From Porphyrobacter sp. GA68 (GTDB taxonomy: Bacteria; Pseudomonadota; Alphaproteobacteria; Sphingomonadales; Sphingomonadaceae), in assembly GCF_022605525.1 (NCBI RefSeq), contig NZ_JAKQYJ010000001.1, forward strand, positions 186,001 to 250,000: DNA of 64,000 bases. Direction: 5' to 3'. Below the pieces are notes generated by a model that had not been told where the DNA came from, searched no databases, and saw only the letters and a list, made by a program, of their open reading frames with translations. The position numbers and the translations under genes were made by a program. Positions 8,360 to 18,162 of this stretch are shown one piece after another; position 1 is the stretch's first letter, and each line of letters starts with the position of its first letter.

Positions 8360-11300
8360 GTGACTGGAGAGGACCAAAATCGGGTTAGTGCGGCACCCGA
8401 ATCAGCGGCAGGCATGGCGGCCCTGATTGCTGAACTGGACTGGTCGGCAACACCGCTCGGCTTGCCGGAAAGCTGGCCGCAGGCGTTGCGGACGCTTATC
8501 GATGTGATGCTGGGTTCCAGTCAGCCGATGTTCCTCGCCTGGGGACCCGACCGCACCCTTATCTACAATGACGCGTACGTTGAAATCCTGGCGGACAAGC
8601 ATCCGGCGGCGCTGGGTCGTGATTTTTTGGATGTATGGTCCGAAATCCGATCCGACCTGGAACCTATCGTCGAACAGGCACAGCGCGGCGAGCCTGTGCA
8701 TATGGACGACATCGAGCTGTGGATGGAACGCAAGGGGTTCCGGGAAGAGGCTCACTTTGCCTTCTCCTACACGCCGGTCCGCGGTGATGGCGGAGCGGTC
8801 ACCGGATTCTTCTGCGCCTGTCAGGAGATCACCGGACAGATCATGGCGGAACGCGCGCTGCGCGAAAGCGAGACGCGGGCGCGCACCGATGCTCAGCGGG
8901 TGCAGATGGCTCTGGATGCGGGCGCCATCATCGGCACGTGGATCTGGGATTTAGTGGTTGACCGCTTCACGGTTGACGAGGCGTTTGCCCACGCCTTCGG
9001 GCTTGATCCGGCGCGGGGGCGCGAGGGACTGAGCCTCGAGGAAATCACCGATACAGTTCATCCCGACGACAAGCCGGGTCTGAATGTGGCCATCGCGGAA
9101 GCGATAGCCCGTGGCGGGCCTTATGCCCACCAGTACCGGGTGCGGCGGACCGACGGGCGGTACTACTGGATCGAGGCGAACGGCCGGGTGGACCTTGCAC
9201 CTGATGGTCAGGCTCAGCAGTTTTCCGGTGTGCTTCTGGATGTGGAAGAACGGCGCGAGGTAGAGCGGGCCAGACGGCAGAGCGAGGCGCTGCTGGATGC
9301 TGTTATCGATGCCATGCCCGTCGGCGTGATAATCGCGGACGCCGACGGCCGTGTTATGCGCGACAACGCCGCGAACCGGGCGATCTGGGGAATGCCGCCG
9401 GAGACGGTCAGCTGGGAACAATACGGAGACTGGGAAGGCTACAACCCGGAGACCGGACAAAGGTTGAAGGCTGAAGACTGGGCCATGTCACGCGCGCTCA
9501 GGGACGGCGAAACCGTGCAGGCCGAGCTGGTTGAGAACGTGCGGTTCGACAACGGCGAACGGCGCTTCTTTCTGAACTCCGCCTCTCCCGTCCGTGACGA
9601 CACTGGTGCGGTCATCGCCGGCGTCGTCGCCGAAGTGGACGTAACCGAACGGCTGGAGTCGGAGCGCCGCCTGCGCGAAGTGGAGGAACGCTACCGATTG
9701 GCGGCAAAGGCGACGAATGATGCCATATGGGACTGGGATCTCACCGCCAACACCGTGCGCTGGAATGAAGCGGTTCAGACCCTGTTCGGCTATCGCCTGG
9801 ATGAGATCGAGCCGACCGGCGACTGGTGGATCGATCACATGCATCCCGATGATCGCGACGAGATCGACGCCAGCATCCACGCCGCGATTGACGGAACGGC
9901 TACGCGCTGGAGCGCGGAATACCGGTTTCTGACGGCGGACGGTGGCCATCGCTGGGTGCTGGACAGGGGTTTCGTTATCCGCGATGCGAGCGGCCGCGCC
10001 CTGCGCATGATCGGCGCGATGCAGGACCTGACCGAACGCCGGCGCGCGGAACAGGCCCTTGTCCAGATGAACGAACAGCTCGAGCAGCGCGTTGCCCACG
10101 AGGTCGCCAACCGTGATCAGGTCTGGAACCAGTCGCTCGACCTGATGGTGATGGTCGAGCCGGACACGAGACTGGCCGCAGTCAATCCGGCATGGCAGAA
10201 TGTATTGGGATGGGAGTTCGACGAGCTGATCGGGAAACCGTTTCTCGACCTCACGCATCCTGATGATGTGGCGGAAACGCTGAAGCAGTTTCACCAGGTG
10301 TTCGAACAGCCCCTGGTAACTCCCTACGAGTTTCGGATGCGGCACAAGGACGGTTCGTGGCGGCGGATCGGCTGGACCGCTTCGTTCCGGGAAGGCCGGG
10401 TTTATGGCACCGGCCGGGATGTCACCGCCGAGCGTGAGCAGGAACAGGCTCTCGCCGCGACGGAACAGGCGCTGAGGCAAAGCCAGAAGCTGGAAACGAT
10501 CGGACAGCTGACCGGCGGCGTGGCGCACGACTTCAACAATCTGCTGATGGCAATCCGCTCGAGCCTGAACCTGCTTGAGCGGCGGCTGCCCCAGGGTGAT
10601 CCGCGTATGATTGGCCTGGTGCAGAATGCGGTCAAGGCGACGGAACGGGGTGCCAGCCTGACACAGCGAATGCTGGCGTTCGCGCGCAAGCAGGAACTGG
10701 ATGCCAGGGCAGTCGATGTGGTTGGCCTCGTGAATGGCATGCGCGACCTCATCGAACGGTCGATCGGTCCCGAGATTGTCGTTACACTGCGCACTGATCG
10801 GCACACACCGCATGCCTTGGTGGATGCCAATCAGCTGGAAATGGCGCTTCTCAACCTCACGCTAAACGCGCGCGATGCCATGGAGGACGGGAGGGGCCGG
10901 CTGGACATCACGGTTGACCGGGCCGAAGTCAAAGAGATGCATGATCTTGCGCCCGGCGCGTATCTGCGCATCCAGGTCGCGGACAACGGCACCGGCATGG
11001 ACGAACAGACACTGTCCCAGGCGCTGGAACCATTCTTCACCACCAAGGGCGTTGGCAAGGGAACCGGGCTGGGGCTGTCGATGATCCACGGCCTTGCCCG
11101 ACAGTCGGGCGGTGCATTTCAACTGGAAAGCGCCATTGGGCAAGGCACAACCGCGACCCTGTTTCTGCCCGTTGCAGATGAGGAGACGAACCCCCTGCCG
11201 ACCGACAAGCCCAGCCCCGTGGCCTCTGCCGGCAAGGAAAGCCTCAGGATCCTGGCGGTGGATGATGACGGGCTGGTCCTGTTCGGAACCGTCGCCTTGC

Positions 11301-11611
11301 TGGAAGATCTTGGCCACACCGTTCTGGAAGCGGCCAGCGGACCGGACGCGCTGGCCATCCTTTCCGCCGATCCAGGCATTGATCTCGTCATCACCGATCA
11401 GGCCATGCCCAAGATGACGGGGGTGGAAATGGCCCGCGAGATCGAGGAGCGCTGGCCACATATTCCGGTGATCCTTGCCAGTGGCTATGCAGAAATTGCC
11501 GATGGCGAGGGGCGGCACATCGCCGCCCGGCTGGAGAAGCCGTTCACCGAAGACATGCTGCGCGCCGCCATCGCAAAAGCGCTCGACCTTCAACATGCCC
11601 CGGCGGAGTAG
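8360..11611 (+). CDS. Multi-PAS hybrid sensor histidine kinase with receiver domain
   Basis: A 1083-residue cytoplasmic sensor with no membrane segments. About five PAS modules occupy residues ~30-700 (for example SQPMFLAWGPDRTLIYNDAY; DAIWDWDLTANTVRWNEAV, PAS_3 type; SLDLMVMVEPDTRLAAVNP). A HisKA domain follows with the phospho-acceptor in GGVAHDFNNLLM near residue 720. The HATPase has an N-box (LLNLTLNARDAM), G1 (VADNGTGMD) and G2 (GKGTGLGLSMIHG). The receiver at ~960-1075 has the acidic pair (AVDDDG), an acceptor Asp (VITDQAMPKM) and Lys (EKPF). The start used is GTG at 8360; ATG at 8414 (MAALIAELDW) is an alternative that loses 18 residues. frmA begins six bases after its stop, so co-transcription is likely. 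Signal and partner are unknown. Confidence 0.9.
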   Translation: MTGEDQNRVSAAPESAAGMAALIAELDWSATPLGLPESWPQALRTLIDVMLGSSQPMFLAWGPDRTLIYNDAYVEILADKHPAALGRDFLDVWSEIRSDLEPIVEQAQRGEPVHMDDIELWMERKGFREEAHFAFSYTPVRGDGGAVTGFFCACQEITGQIMAERALRESETRARTDAQRVQMALDAGAIIGTWIWDLVVDRFTVDEAFAHAFGLDPARGREGLSLEEITDTVHPDDKPGLNVAIAEAIARGGPYAHQYRVRRTDGRYYWIEANGRVDLAPDGQAQQFSGVLLDVEERREVERARRQSEALLDAVIDAMPVGVIIADADGRVMRDNAANRAIWGMPPETVSWEQYGDWEGYNPETGQRLKAEDWAMSRALRDGETVQAELVENVRFDNGERRFFLNSASPVRDDTGAVIAGVVAEVDVTERLESERRLREVEERYRLAAKATNDAIWDWDLTANTVRWNEAVQTLFGYRLDEIEPTGDWWIDHMHPDDRDEIDASIHAAIDGTATRWSAEYRFLTADGGHRWVLDRGFVIRDASGRALRMIGAMQDLTERRRAEQALVQMNEQLEQRVAHEVANRDQVWNQSLDLMVMVEPDTRLAAVNPAWQNVLGWEFDELIGKPFLDLTHPDDVAETLKQFHQVFEQPLVTPYEFRMRHKDGSWRRIGWTASFREGRVYGTGRDVTAEREQEQALAATEQALRQSQKLETIGQLTGGVAHDFNNLLMAIRSSLNLLERRLPQGDPRMIGLVQNAVKATERGASLTQRMLAFARKQELDARAVDVVGLVNGMRDLIERSIGPEIVVTLRTDRHTPHALVDANQLEMALLNLTLNARDAMEDGRGRLDITVDRAEVKEMHDLAPGAYLRIQVADNGTGMDEQTLSQALEPFFTTKGVGKGTGLGLSMIHGLARQSGGAFQLESAIGQGTTATLFLPVADEETNPLPTDKPSPVASAGKESLRILAVDDDGLVLFGTVALLEDLGHTVLEAASGPDALAILSADPGIDLVITDQAMPKMTGVEMAREIEERWPHIPVILASGYAEIADGEGRHIAARLEKPFTEDMLRAAIAKALDLQHAPAE

Positions 11612-11617
11612 ATAACC

Positions 11618-12721
11618 ATGAAGACACGTGCCGCCGTTGCCTTTGCGCCCGGACAGCCGCTGGAAATCGTCGAAGTCGATCTCGACGGGCCAAGGACGGG
11701 CGAGGTGCTGGTGGAAATCATGGCCACCGGGATCTGCCACACCGACGCCTACACGCTGGACGGGCATGACAGCGAAGGCATCTTTCCCAGCATACTGGGT
11801 CATGAAGGCTGCGGCGTTGTGCGCGAAGTGGGGCCGGGCGTCACCTCTGTCGCGCCGGGCGATCACGTCATCCCGCTGTACACGCCAGAGTGCCGGCAGT
11901 GCAAAATGTGCCTCAGCGGCAAGACCAACTTGTGCAGCGCCATCCGCGCGACACAAGGTCGCGGCGTGATGCCCGACGGCACCAGCCGGTTCAGCTATCG
12001 GGGAGAGCCGATCTATCACTACATGGGCTGCTCGACCTTTTCCAATTTCACCGTCCTGCCCGAAATCGCTGTGGCCAAGATCAGACAGGATGCGCCGTTC
12101 GACACCACCTGCTATATCGGTTGCGGTGTCACCACCGGGGTTGGCGCGGTCATCAACACGGCCAAGGTGCAGCCGGGCGACAATGTTGCCGTCTTCGGTC
12201 TGGGCGGCATCGGGCTCAATGTCATTCAGGGCGCGCGGCTTGCCGGAGCCGCCCGGATCGTCGGCGTGGACCTCAACCCCGCCAAGGAAGCGTGGGGCCG
12301 CCGCTTCGGCATGACCGACTTCATCGACGCCCGGCAGGGGGGAGTGGTGGACCGGATCGTGGAGATGCTGGACGGCGGTGCGGATTATTCGTTCGACTGC
12401 ACCGGCAACACCGATGTCATGCGCCAGGCACTGGAATGCTGTCACAAGGGTTGGGGAACCTCGGTCATCATCGGCGTGGCCGAGGCCGGGCGCGAGGTGT
12501 GCACCCGCCCGTTCCAGCTGGTGACCGGCCGCAACTGGCGGGGAACCGCCTTCGGTGGCGCGCGCGGGCGCACCGATGTGCCGCGCATCGTGGAATGGTA
12601 CATGAACGGGACGATTGCGATCGACCCGATGATCACCCATCGCCTTACCCTCGACGAGATAAACAAGGGTTTCGACCTGATGCATGCCGGAGAGAGCATC
12701 AGGGCGGTGGTGATTTACTGA
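11618..12721 (+). CDS. frmA: S-(hydroxymethyl)glutathione dehydrogenase / class III alcohol dehydrogenase
   Basis: It oxidises the spontaneous formaldehyde-glutathione adduct to S-formylglutathione with NAD. At 367 residues it has normal family length. Catalytic zinc ligands lie in GICHTDAY and GHEGCG. The structural zinc cluster is the four-Cys stretch [16 protein letters not shown] Rossmann glycine motif is present ([19 protein letters not shown]), and the class III segment [14 protein letters not shown] is intact. A ribosome site (CGGAG) lies in the 3' end of the kinase gene six bases upstream. It is followed by a VOC protein and S-formylglutathione hydrolase, so the whole glutathione-dependent formaldehyde detoxification route is encoded here. 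Confidence 0.95.
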   Translation: MKTRAAVAFAPGQPLEIVEVDLDGPRTGEVLVEIMATGICHTDAYTLDGHDSEGIFPSILGHEGCGVVREVGPGVTSVAPGDHVIPLYTPECRQCKMCLSGKTNLCSAIRATQGRGVMPDGTSRFSYRGEPIYHYMGCSTFSNFTVLPEIAVAKIRQDAPFDTTCYIGCGVTTGVGAVINTAKVQPGDNVAVFGLGGIGLNVIQGARLAGAARIVGVDLNPAKEAWGRRFGMTDFIDARQGGVVDRIVEMLDGGADYSFDCTGNTDVMRQALECCHKGWGTSVIIGVAEAGREVCTRPFQLVTGRNWRGTAFGGARGRTDVPRIVEWYMNGTIAIDPMITHRLTLDEINKGFDLMHAGESIRAVVIY

Positions 12722-12816
12722 CCCTGCTCACCTTCAGCTTGTTCAGCGCCGCGGTTTCCCTCAAGGATGGTTCCGCAGGCGGGCAACAAGCCGGCTTCGA
12801 TAGCAAGGAGAGAGGA

Positions 12817-13200
12817 ATGTTCAGCCACGTGATGCTGGGGGCCGAGGACATCGAGGCTTCCAAAACCTTCTACGACGCGTGCTTCAAGGCGTTGGGCGGG
12901 CGCGAGGGGATGGTCGATCCCAAGGACCGCGTGATGTACCTGCACAAGGGCGGCATTTTCCTCCTGACCAAACCGATCGATGGCCAGCCGGCAAGCTGCG
13001 GCAACGGGTCGACCATCGGCTTTGCCGCCGACAGCGAGGAGCAGGCAAACGCCTGGCATGACGCGGGCAAGGCGAACGGCGGAACCGAGATCGAAGACCC
13101 GCCGGGCATTCGCGAAGGGGCCGGGATGAAGCTGTACCTCGCCTATCTCCGCGATCCCGCGGGGAACAAGATCTGCGCGATGTACCGGCCGCAGGGCTGA
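12817..13200 (+). CDS. VOC (glyoxalase/bleomycin-resistance) family protein between frmA and the hydrolase
   Basis: 127 residues with a strong ribosome site (AAGGAGAGAGG) just before the ATG. It starts MFSHVMLGAEDIEASKTFYD, the typical betaalphabetabetabeta opening of the vicinal-oxygen-chelate fold, and ends AYLRDPAGNKICAMYRPQG, typical of the second half. VOC proteins bind a divalent metal with His/Glu ligands; His4 and the terminal region are candidates. It lies between the two formaldehyde-oxidation enzymes and eight bases before the hydrolase, so a role with glutathione adducts is plausible but not established. It could equally be a lyase or isomerase acting on another glutathione conjugate. 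Confidence 0.85.
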   Translation: MFSHVMLGAEDIEASKTFYDACFKALGGREGMVDPKDRVMYLHKGGIFLLTKPIDGQPASCGNGSTIGFAADSEEQANAWHDAGKANGGTEIEDPPGIREGAGMKLYLAYLRDPAGNKICAMYRPQG

Positions 13201-13207
13201 CCCGTCC

Positions 13208-14046
13208 ATGACGATGGAGACGGTTTCCAAGGTCAAGGCGTTCGGCGGTGTGCAAGGGGTTTACGCCCACCAGTCCGCCAACACCGGAACGCCGATGACC
13301 TTCGCCGTCTATGTGCCGCCGCACGCGCCGGGCGCGCGCTTGCCGGTGCTGTGGTATCTGTCGGGCCTCACCTGCACCCATGCCAATGTGATGGAGAAGG
13401 GCGAATACAGGCGGGCCTGCGCCGAACACGGCATCATCTTCGTCGCGCCGGACACGTCGCCGCGCGGCGAAGATGTGCCCGACGATTCGCAGGATTACGC
13501 GCTTGGTCACGGGGCCAGCTTCTACCTCGACGCCACGGAGATGCCGTGGGCCGCGCATTACAAGATGCGGTCTTATGTCGAAGCAGAACTGCCCGACCTG
13601 ATCGCAGACGCCTTTCCCGTCGACATGGCTCGGCAAGGGATCACCGGCCATTCCATGGGCGGTCACGGCGCGCTGACCATTGCCCTGCGCAACCCCGGAC
13701 GCTTCCAGTCGGTCAGCGCATTTTCCCCAATCGTCGCGCCCAGTCAGGTGCCTTGGGGGCGGAAAGCGTTTGCGCGCTACCTCGGTCCTGACGAGGCGAC
13801 ATGGCGGCAATATGACGCCGTTGCCCTGATCGAGGACGGGGCGCGCCTGCCGCACCTGCTGGTCGATCAGGGGCTGGCCGATCAGTTCCTGGTGGAACAG
13901 TTGCAAACCCACCGCCTCGCCGCCGCCTGCGAGGCGGCGGAAATGCCGGCGCAGATCCGCCTGCACGAGGGCTACGACCACTCCTACTACTTCGTGTCGA
14001 CCTTCATGGCCGAGCATGTGGCATGGCATGCGGAGCGGTTGGGCGG

Positions 14047-14050
<4 letters not shown>
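13208..14050 (+). CDS. fghA: S-formylglutathione hydrolase
   Basis: It hydrolyses S-formylglutathione to formate and glutathione, the second step after FrmA. The 280-residue alpha/beta-hydrolase carries the nucleophile elbow [10 protein letters not shown], an Asp in [12 protein letters not shown] and His in EGYDHSYYF. The N-terminal [20 protein letters not shown] is the characteristic oxyanion region of esterase D family members. It starts eight bases after the VOC gene. Its TAA overlaps the stop codon of ruvB on the other strand (14047-14050), so the two genes converge with no space for a dedicated terminator. Confidence 0.95.
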
Positions 14051-15071
<1,021 letters not shown>

Positions 15072-15075
<4 letters not shown>

Positions 15076-15431
15076 TTAATCAACTCTAATTTAACGACGT
15101 CATCCACACCGCGCCGAAGATCATCTGCAGCTAACGCGCCGAGGAAACCCACAGGGAAAAGGAATAGACAAGCCGCTATTCTCCCAAGAGGTCGGCTTTC
15201 AAATTTCGCGCCAATTACTTTTCCTATGAAAGCTGCAGGCTTCACAACGAGGTGCACCAAAGCTGCTAAATAGAGGACGGCTGACAGCCATTCCACCACG
15301 AAGCTATTAGAGACAAAGGCAGCAGCTTGGAAGAAAACTGCTAAAGCGAGTATTTCGCCTAGTCGAACCGCGAAGGCCATGGTATTTTTGATTACGTTAG
15401 CCCACTCATCTATCTCCTTTTCCCAATTCAC
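15072..15431 (-). CDS. Small membrane protein inserted between ruvA and ruvB
   Basis: 119 residues from a GTG overlapping the ruvA stop (GTGA) to a TGA overlapping the ruvB start (ATGA). A charged N-terminus ([15 protein letters not shown]) is followed by three probable membrane segments at about 24-42 ([16 protein letters not shown]), 47-65 ([18 protein letters not shown]) and 84-100 ([15 protein letters not shown]). Codon use differs from the neighbours (TTA, ATT and AAA are frequent) and the segment is visibly AT-richer, suggesting acquisition. I do not recognise the family. The four-base overlaps at both ends mean ruvB translation may now depend on it. Confidence 0.75.
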
Positions 15432-16033
15432 CCCGCCGCCCTCTTCAACGCCACCCGGATCAGCTCCCCCTCGCCCGCGCCTTCGCCCAGCTCGCCCTGC
15501 GCCTCCGCCACGGCGCGGGCCGCGACGGCGGGTTTGAAGCCGAGGTTTTCCAGCGCGGAAACGGCATCGGCGCTCGCGCCGCTCACCCGCATGGGCGCGC
15601 CCGCCGCCCCGCCCGCGCCGCCGCCCGGCAGCGCGCCGGCCCTGTCGCGAAGTTCGTTGACGATGCGGCCGGCCAGCTTCGGCCCCACGCCGTTCGCCCG
15701 CGCCACCATGGCCGCGTCCCCGCTGGCGCAGGCATCGCGCAGCTCGCCCGCCGACAGCGCCGACAGGATCGCCAGCGCCACTTTCGACCCCACCCCCTGC
15801 ACACCGGTCAGCAGCCGGAAGCAGTCGCGTTCCGCCGCGTCGGCAAAGCCGAGCAGGCGCATGTCGTTTTCGCTCACCTGCAGGTCGGTGTGCACCCGGC
15901 ACGCTTCCCCCAATTCGCCCAGCGCGGCGAGAGTGCGGGCCGAACAGTGGACGAGGTAGCCAACCCCGGCGACGTCGATGACCGCCCAATCGGTGCCGAC
16001 CTCCTCCAGCCGGCCGGACAGCCGCGCGATCAC
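15428..16033 (-). CDS. ruvA: Holliday junction DNA-binding protein RuvA
   Basis: It binds four-way junctions as a tetramer and loads RuvB. Starting at GTG 16033 ([20 protein letters not shown]) the protein is 201 residues, the usual length. A longer GTG start at 16066 would add 11 atypical residues, and GGAG lies upstream of the chosen codon. Domain I is the OB fold ([13 protein letters not shown]); domain II has two helix-hairpin-helix motifs ([20 protein letters not shown] and [18 protein letters not shown]); domain III is the C-terminal three-helix RuvB-contacting part ([19 protein letters not shown]). It is divergent from aroC across about 210 bases in which I see no further gene. Confidence 0.95.
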   Translation of the reverse strand: MIARLSGRLEEVGTDWAVIDVAGVGYLVHCSARTLAALGELGEACRVHTDLQVSENDMRLLGFADAAERDCFRLLTGVQGVGSKVALAILSALSAGELRDACASGDAAMVARANGVGPKLAGRIVNELRDRAGALPGGGAGGAAGAPMRVSGASADAVSALENLGFKPAVAARAVAEAQGELGEGAGEGELIRVALKRAAG

Positions 16034-16246
16034 GCGGACACTCCGTTCGTCGCTGGTGCAGAACACATGGACCGGATGTTACACGGTCCTGAGGCAAAAA
16101 GTTCGGAGCCGCCAAACCCTCTTGCGCAGGGCGGTATTGGGAAGGGGTGGCAGATGAACATCACCTCTCGTTGCCATGTTTTGCCCACGTAGGGAAGCTG
16201 GCGTCCGGCGTCTCGACAGCGGGCGGGTTTGTCCTAAAGGAGGCGC

Positions 16247-17314
16247 ATGAGCTGGAACACATTTGGCCGGGCGCTCCGCTTCACCACCTGGGGGGAGAGT
16301 CACGGCGCGGCGATTGGTGTCGTGGTGGATGGCTGCCCGCCGGGGATCGCCCTGTCGGAAGAATACATCCAGCCGTTCCTCGACGACCGGCGGCCGGGGC
16401 AAAGCCGGTTCACCACGCAGCGGCGGGAGGCTGACCGCGTGCGTATTCTGTCCGGCACCTTCGAAGGGCGCACCACCGGCACGCCGATCAGCCTGCTGAT
16501 CGAAAATACCGACCAGCGGCCGCGTGATTATTCCGACATGGCGCGGACCTATCGTCCCGGGCATGCCGACTACACCTATGACGCCAAATACGGCCTGCGG
16601 GATTATCGCGGCGGGGGGCGGTCGAGCGCCCGGGAAACGGCCGTGCGTGTCGCCGCCGGGGCCGTGGCGCGGGCGGTCATCCCGCAGGTGACCATCACCG
16701 TCTGGGTGGCGGAGATCGGCGGCGATGCCATCGATCCCGCACGTTTCGATACTGACGAGATTGCCCGCAATCCCTTCTTCTGCCCCGACCCGGGTGCAGC
16801 CGCCCGCTGGGCCGATGCCCTTGATCGGGCGCGCAAGGACGGATCATCGCTGGGCGCGGTGGTGCAATGCGCCGCGACGGGCGTGCCGGCCGGCTGGGGT
16901 GCGCCGCTCTATGGCAAGCTGGACGCCGACCTTGCCGCCGCCGTGATGAGCATCAACGCGGTCAAGGGGGTGGAGATCGGCGACGGCTTTGCGGCTGCCC
17001 GCCTGCGCGGAGAGGACAATGCCGACCCGATGCGTCCTGGCGGGGACGCTCCACAGTTCCTCGCCAACCACGCCGGGGGAATCGCCGGCGGCATCAGCAC
17101 GGGGCAACCGGTCGTGGTCCGTGCCGCGTTCAAGCCGACCAGTTCCATCCTCACTCCGGTCAAAAGCATTACCAGCGACGGATCGGCGACCGAGGTGCGC
17201 ACAAGGGGCAGGCACGACCCATGCGTGGGTATCCGTGGCACGCCGGTCGTCGCCGCGATGATGGCGTTCACTCTGGCCGACCATATGCTGCTGCACCGGG
17301 CGCAATGCGGTTAG
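16247..17314 (+). CDS. aroC: Chorismate synthase
   Basis: Last step of the shikimate pathway: 5-enolpyruvylshikimate-3-phosphate to chorismate, using reduced FMN. It has 355 residues. Signature motifs are present: [19 protein letters not shown] near the N-terminus, [20 protein letters not shown] in the middle, and [17 protein letters not shown] near the C-terminus, with the FMN/phosphate-binding Arg and His residues. An exceptionally strong ribosome site, AAAGGAGG at 16236-16243, lies three bases before the ATG and fixes the start. It is monocistronic; ahpC starts 134 bases later behind its own regulatory region. Confidence 0.97.
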   Translation: MSWNTFGRALRFTTWGESHGAAIGVVVDGCPPGIALSEEYIQPFLDDRRPGQSRFTTQRREADRVRILSGTFEGRTTGTPISLLIENTDQRPRDYSDMARTYRPGHADYTYDAKYGLRDYRGGGRSSARETAVRVAAGAVARAVIPQVTITVWVAEIGGDAIDPARFDTDEIARNPFFCPDPGAAARWADALDRARKDGSSLGAVVQCAATGVPAGWGAPLYGKLDADLAAAVMSINAVKGVEIGDGFAAARLRGEDNADPMRPGGDAPQFLANHAGGIAGGISTGQPVVVRAAFKPTSSILTPVKSITSDGSATEVRTRGRHDPCVGIRGTPVVAAMMAFTLADHMLLHRAQCG

Positions 17315-17347
17315 CAGCCGCTTGCCGGAAGTTTCGCCCGCTTGATT

Positions 17348-17369
17348 GATTATTCCGATGTTCGCAATC
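17348..17369. promoter_or_regulatory. Dyad GATT-N14-AATC upstream of ahpC (candidate peroxide operator)
   Basis: GATT at 17348-17351 and AATC at 17366-17369 are separated by 14 bases, about 80 bases before the ahpC ATG. The same dyad with the same spacing occurs upstream of katG (19780-19801). LysR-type regulators such as OxyR bind interrupted dyads and commonly control both genes, so a shared OxyR-like operator is a reasonable inference. It does not match the enterobacterial OxyR tetramer pattern. Confidence 0.35.
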
Positions 17370-17448
17370 GCAACAAAGGACTTTGCCGCGGCGCAGCAAT
17401 ACCTATTTGTGGCTCTCGAGATTCACACCATCCAGAGGAACGTTTTTC

Positions 17449-18015
17449 ATGGGTATCATCGGCACACAGCTGCAACCGTTCAACGCCACCGCATTTCAGG
17501 CGGGCAAGGATTTCTTCCAGATCACGGACGAGGATGTGCGCGGCCGCTGGGCTGTGTTCTTCTTCTATCCGGCGGATTTTACCTTCGTCTGCCCGACCGA
17601 GCTGGAAGATCTGGGCGAACATTATGCGCAGCTGCAGAAGCTGGACGTGGAGGTGTATGCCGTCAGCACGGACACCCACTTCGCGCACAAGGCTTGGCAC
17701 GACACGTCCGAGCGGATCGGCAAGCTGAACTTTCCCTTCCTTGGCGACCAGCTGCACACACTGGCCAAGAACTTCGGCGTGCTGCGCGAGGACAGCGGTC
17801 TGGCCGACCGTGCGACCTTCGTGATCGACCCAGACGGCGTGATCCAGCTGGTCGAGCAGACCTGCGAGGGCGTGGGCCGCAACGCCAACGAACTGGTCCG
17901 CAAGATCCGCGCGGCACAGTATGTCCGCAACAACCCTGGTCAGGTTTGCCCAGCCGCCTGGGAAGAGGGTGAGGACACGCTTGCCCCCTCGCTCGATCTC
18001 GTCGGCAAGATCTGA
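17449..18015 (+). CDS. ahpC: Alkyl hydroperoxide reductase peroxiredoxin subunit
   Basis: A typical two-Cys peroxiredoxin reducing hydrogen peroxide and organic hydroperoxides, recycled by AhpF. Starting at ATG 17449 (MGIIGTQLQPFNATAFQ) it is 188 residues, the AhpC norm; an in-frame upstream start at 17383 would add residues unlike the family. The peroxidatic Cys is in PADFTFVCPTELEDL and the resolving Cys in NNPGQVCPAAWEEG. The C-terminal helix (DTLAPSLDLVGKI) needed for decamer regulation is present. AGAGG precedes the start. ahpF follows after 147 bases that contain several hairpins. Confidence 0.97.
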   Translation: MGIIGTQLQPFNATAFQAGKDFFQITDEDVRGRWAVFFFYPADFTFVCPTELEDLGEHYAQLQKLDVEVYAVSTDTHFAHKAWHDTSERIGKLNFPFLGDQLHTLAKNFGVLREDSGLADRATFVIDPDGVIQLVEQTCEGVGRNANELVRKIRAAQYVRNNPGQVCPAAWEEGEDTLAPSLDLVGKI

Positions 18016-18032
18016 TCTTTTGATCGAATCGG

Positions 18033-18058
18033 GCGGGCGGACTCTCCCTGCCGCCCGC
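18033..18058 (+). repeat. First hairpin downstream of ahpC
   Basis: GCGGGCGG (18033-18040) pairs perfectly with CCGCCCGC (18051-18058) around a 10-base loop, 18 bases after the ahpC stop. It could stabilise the 3' end of the ahpC message against exonucleases, which would leave more AhpC than AhpF, as the peroxiredoxin system needs. No U-run follows, so it is unlikely to terminate by itself. Confidence 0.45.
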
Positions 18059-18066
18059 TCCAAGAG

Positions 18067-18140
18067 CCCGGAGTTGCTCCGGGTCGCTGGAAGGCCCGGA
18101 GCACCCTCCCCCCTCAACGCTCCGGGTCTTCTGCCTTTTT
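18067..18140 (+). terminator. Paired hairpins and U-rich tract between ahpC and ahpF (partial terminator/attenuator)
   Basis: CCCGGAG (18067-18073) pairs with CTCCGGG (18077-18083) around a 3-base loop. CCCGGAGC (18095-18102) pairs with GCTCCGGG (18119-18126) around a 16-base loop, followed by TCTTCTGCCTTTTT. The repeated CCCGGAG and CTCCGGG arms can also cross-pair, giving alternative structures. Position suggests partial termination after ahpC, with ahpF made by read-through. Confidence 0.5.
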
Positions 18141-18162
18141 GCTTATCCTGAAGGAGCGCGCC

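Noticed and set aside
10862-12685. 607-residue minus frame opposite the kinase and frmA
   Set aside because: Spans two unrelated genes on the other strand and lacks any domain pattern.
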